Shown here: positions 22,056 to 22,166 of the stretch, one piece after another | How positions within the stretch are numbered: the first letter of the stretch is position 1 | Layout of the letters: each line of letters opens with the position of its first letter | Notes under the pieces: generated by a model | The model's input: only the letters and a program-made list of their open reading frames with translations | Databases searched by the model: none | Told to the model about the DNA's origin: nothing | Assembly (NCBI GenBank): GCA_023443025.1 | Contig: JAEZWM010000065.1 | Location: 1 to 22,166 of the forward strand | Origin: Bacillota bacterium | GTDB taxonomy: Bacteria > Bacillota > Clostridia > Tissierellales > Peptoniphilaceae | DNA length: 22,166 nucleotides | Direction of reading: 5' to 3' | Made by a program: the position numbers and the translations under genes

Positions 22056-22166
22056 TTAAGTGAGTGTAAAACTACTAAAATAGACGTTTAGAATAATTAT
22101 ATACATAAAATTGAATACAATATATTTTTTGTAGTGTAGTGATTATAAAGAGAAAAAGGAGGGAAT

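Larger units (their letters stand above)
21833..22166. other. Gene-free AT-rich right end of the window
   Basis: No complete coding region. It holds the DUF2513 promoter, then very AT-rich sequence with a weak dyad AAAACC/GGTTTT (~21985-22024). An extended -10 TGGTATAAT has its TATAAT at 22050-22055, pointing rightward, and the region ends with a strong AAGGAGGG at 22157-22163. A plus-strand gene very probably starts just past the window edge. Confidence 0.6.

Noticed and set aside
1..22166. tRNA, rRNA, CRISPR array, insertion sequence or prophage
   Set aside because: No cloverleaf-like sequences, no regularly spaced repeats, and no transposase, integrase or phage structural motifs seen in any translated frame.

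Overview
The window looks like a chromosome segment from a low-GC anaerobic member of the Bacillota (Clostridia/Tissierellia type). The coding sequence is AT-rich, arginine is written almost only as AGA, Shine-Dalgarno sequences are strong, and promoters fit sigma-A consensus. There is also a sigma-54 regulator with a matching -24/-12 promoter, and a gene that appears to use UGA as selenocysteine. This lineage is inferred from composition and gene content; there is no rRNA or other taxonomic marker. I see no tRNA, rRNA, CRISPR array, insertion sequence or phage gene.

Layout. (1) 14-436, minus strand: a small acidic membrane protein. (2) 621-7882, plus strand: one long, tightly packed operon with a BMP-family lipoprotein, a double-ABC ATPase and two permeases (nucleoside-importer type), followed by an MtnA-type sugar-1-phosphate isomerase, a DUF985/cupin_5 protein and an SDR dehydrogenase. 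A terminator-like hairpin lies after the lipoprotein gene and another lies inside the cupin gene. (3) 8031-10653: a plant/alphaproteobacterial-type glutamate-cysteine ligase overlapping a glutathionylspermidine-synthase-like ATP-grasp ligase, probably a non-canonical gamma-glutamyl thiol pathway. (4) 10823-12062: two single-gene units, a PHP-domain phosphoesterase and a flavodoxin-like protein, each with its own terminator.

(5) 12298-21378 is the most unusual part. A sigma-54 enhancer-binding regulator with a cysteine-containing N-terminus is followed by a textbook sigma-54 promoter (TTGGCAC-N4-TTTGCT). That promoter reads into a glutaredoxin-like gene with an in-frame TGA at the redox-active position (U-M-G-C), then a complete Opp/Dpp-type ABC importer. 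Both permeases carry large extra N-terminal membrane regions. The binding lipoprotein appears circularly permuted: the segment that normally ends an SBP_bac_5 protein comes first, and the protein stops where that segment would normally begin. Together this looks like a sigma-54-controlled, selenium-dependent thiol/peptide uptake module. Import of glutathione or another cysteine-containing peptide is a reasonable but unproven guess, made more attractive by the gamma-glutamyl-thiol genes a few kb upstream.

(6) 21479-21832, minus strand: a DUF2513 protein starting at TTG. The last 334 bases hold no complete gene, but contain a promoter-like sequence and end in a ribosome binding site for a gene just beyond the window.
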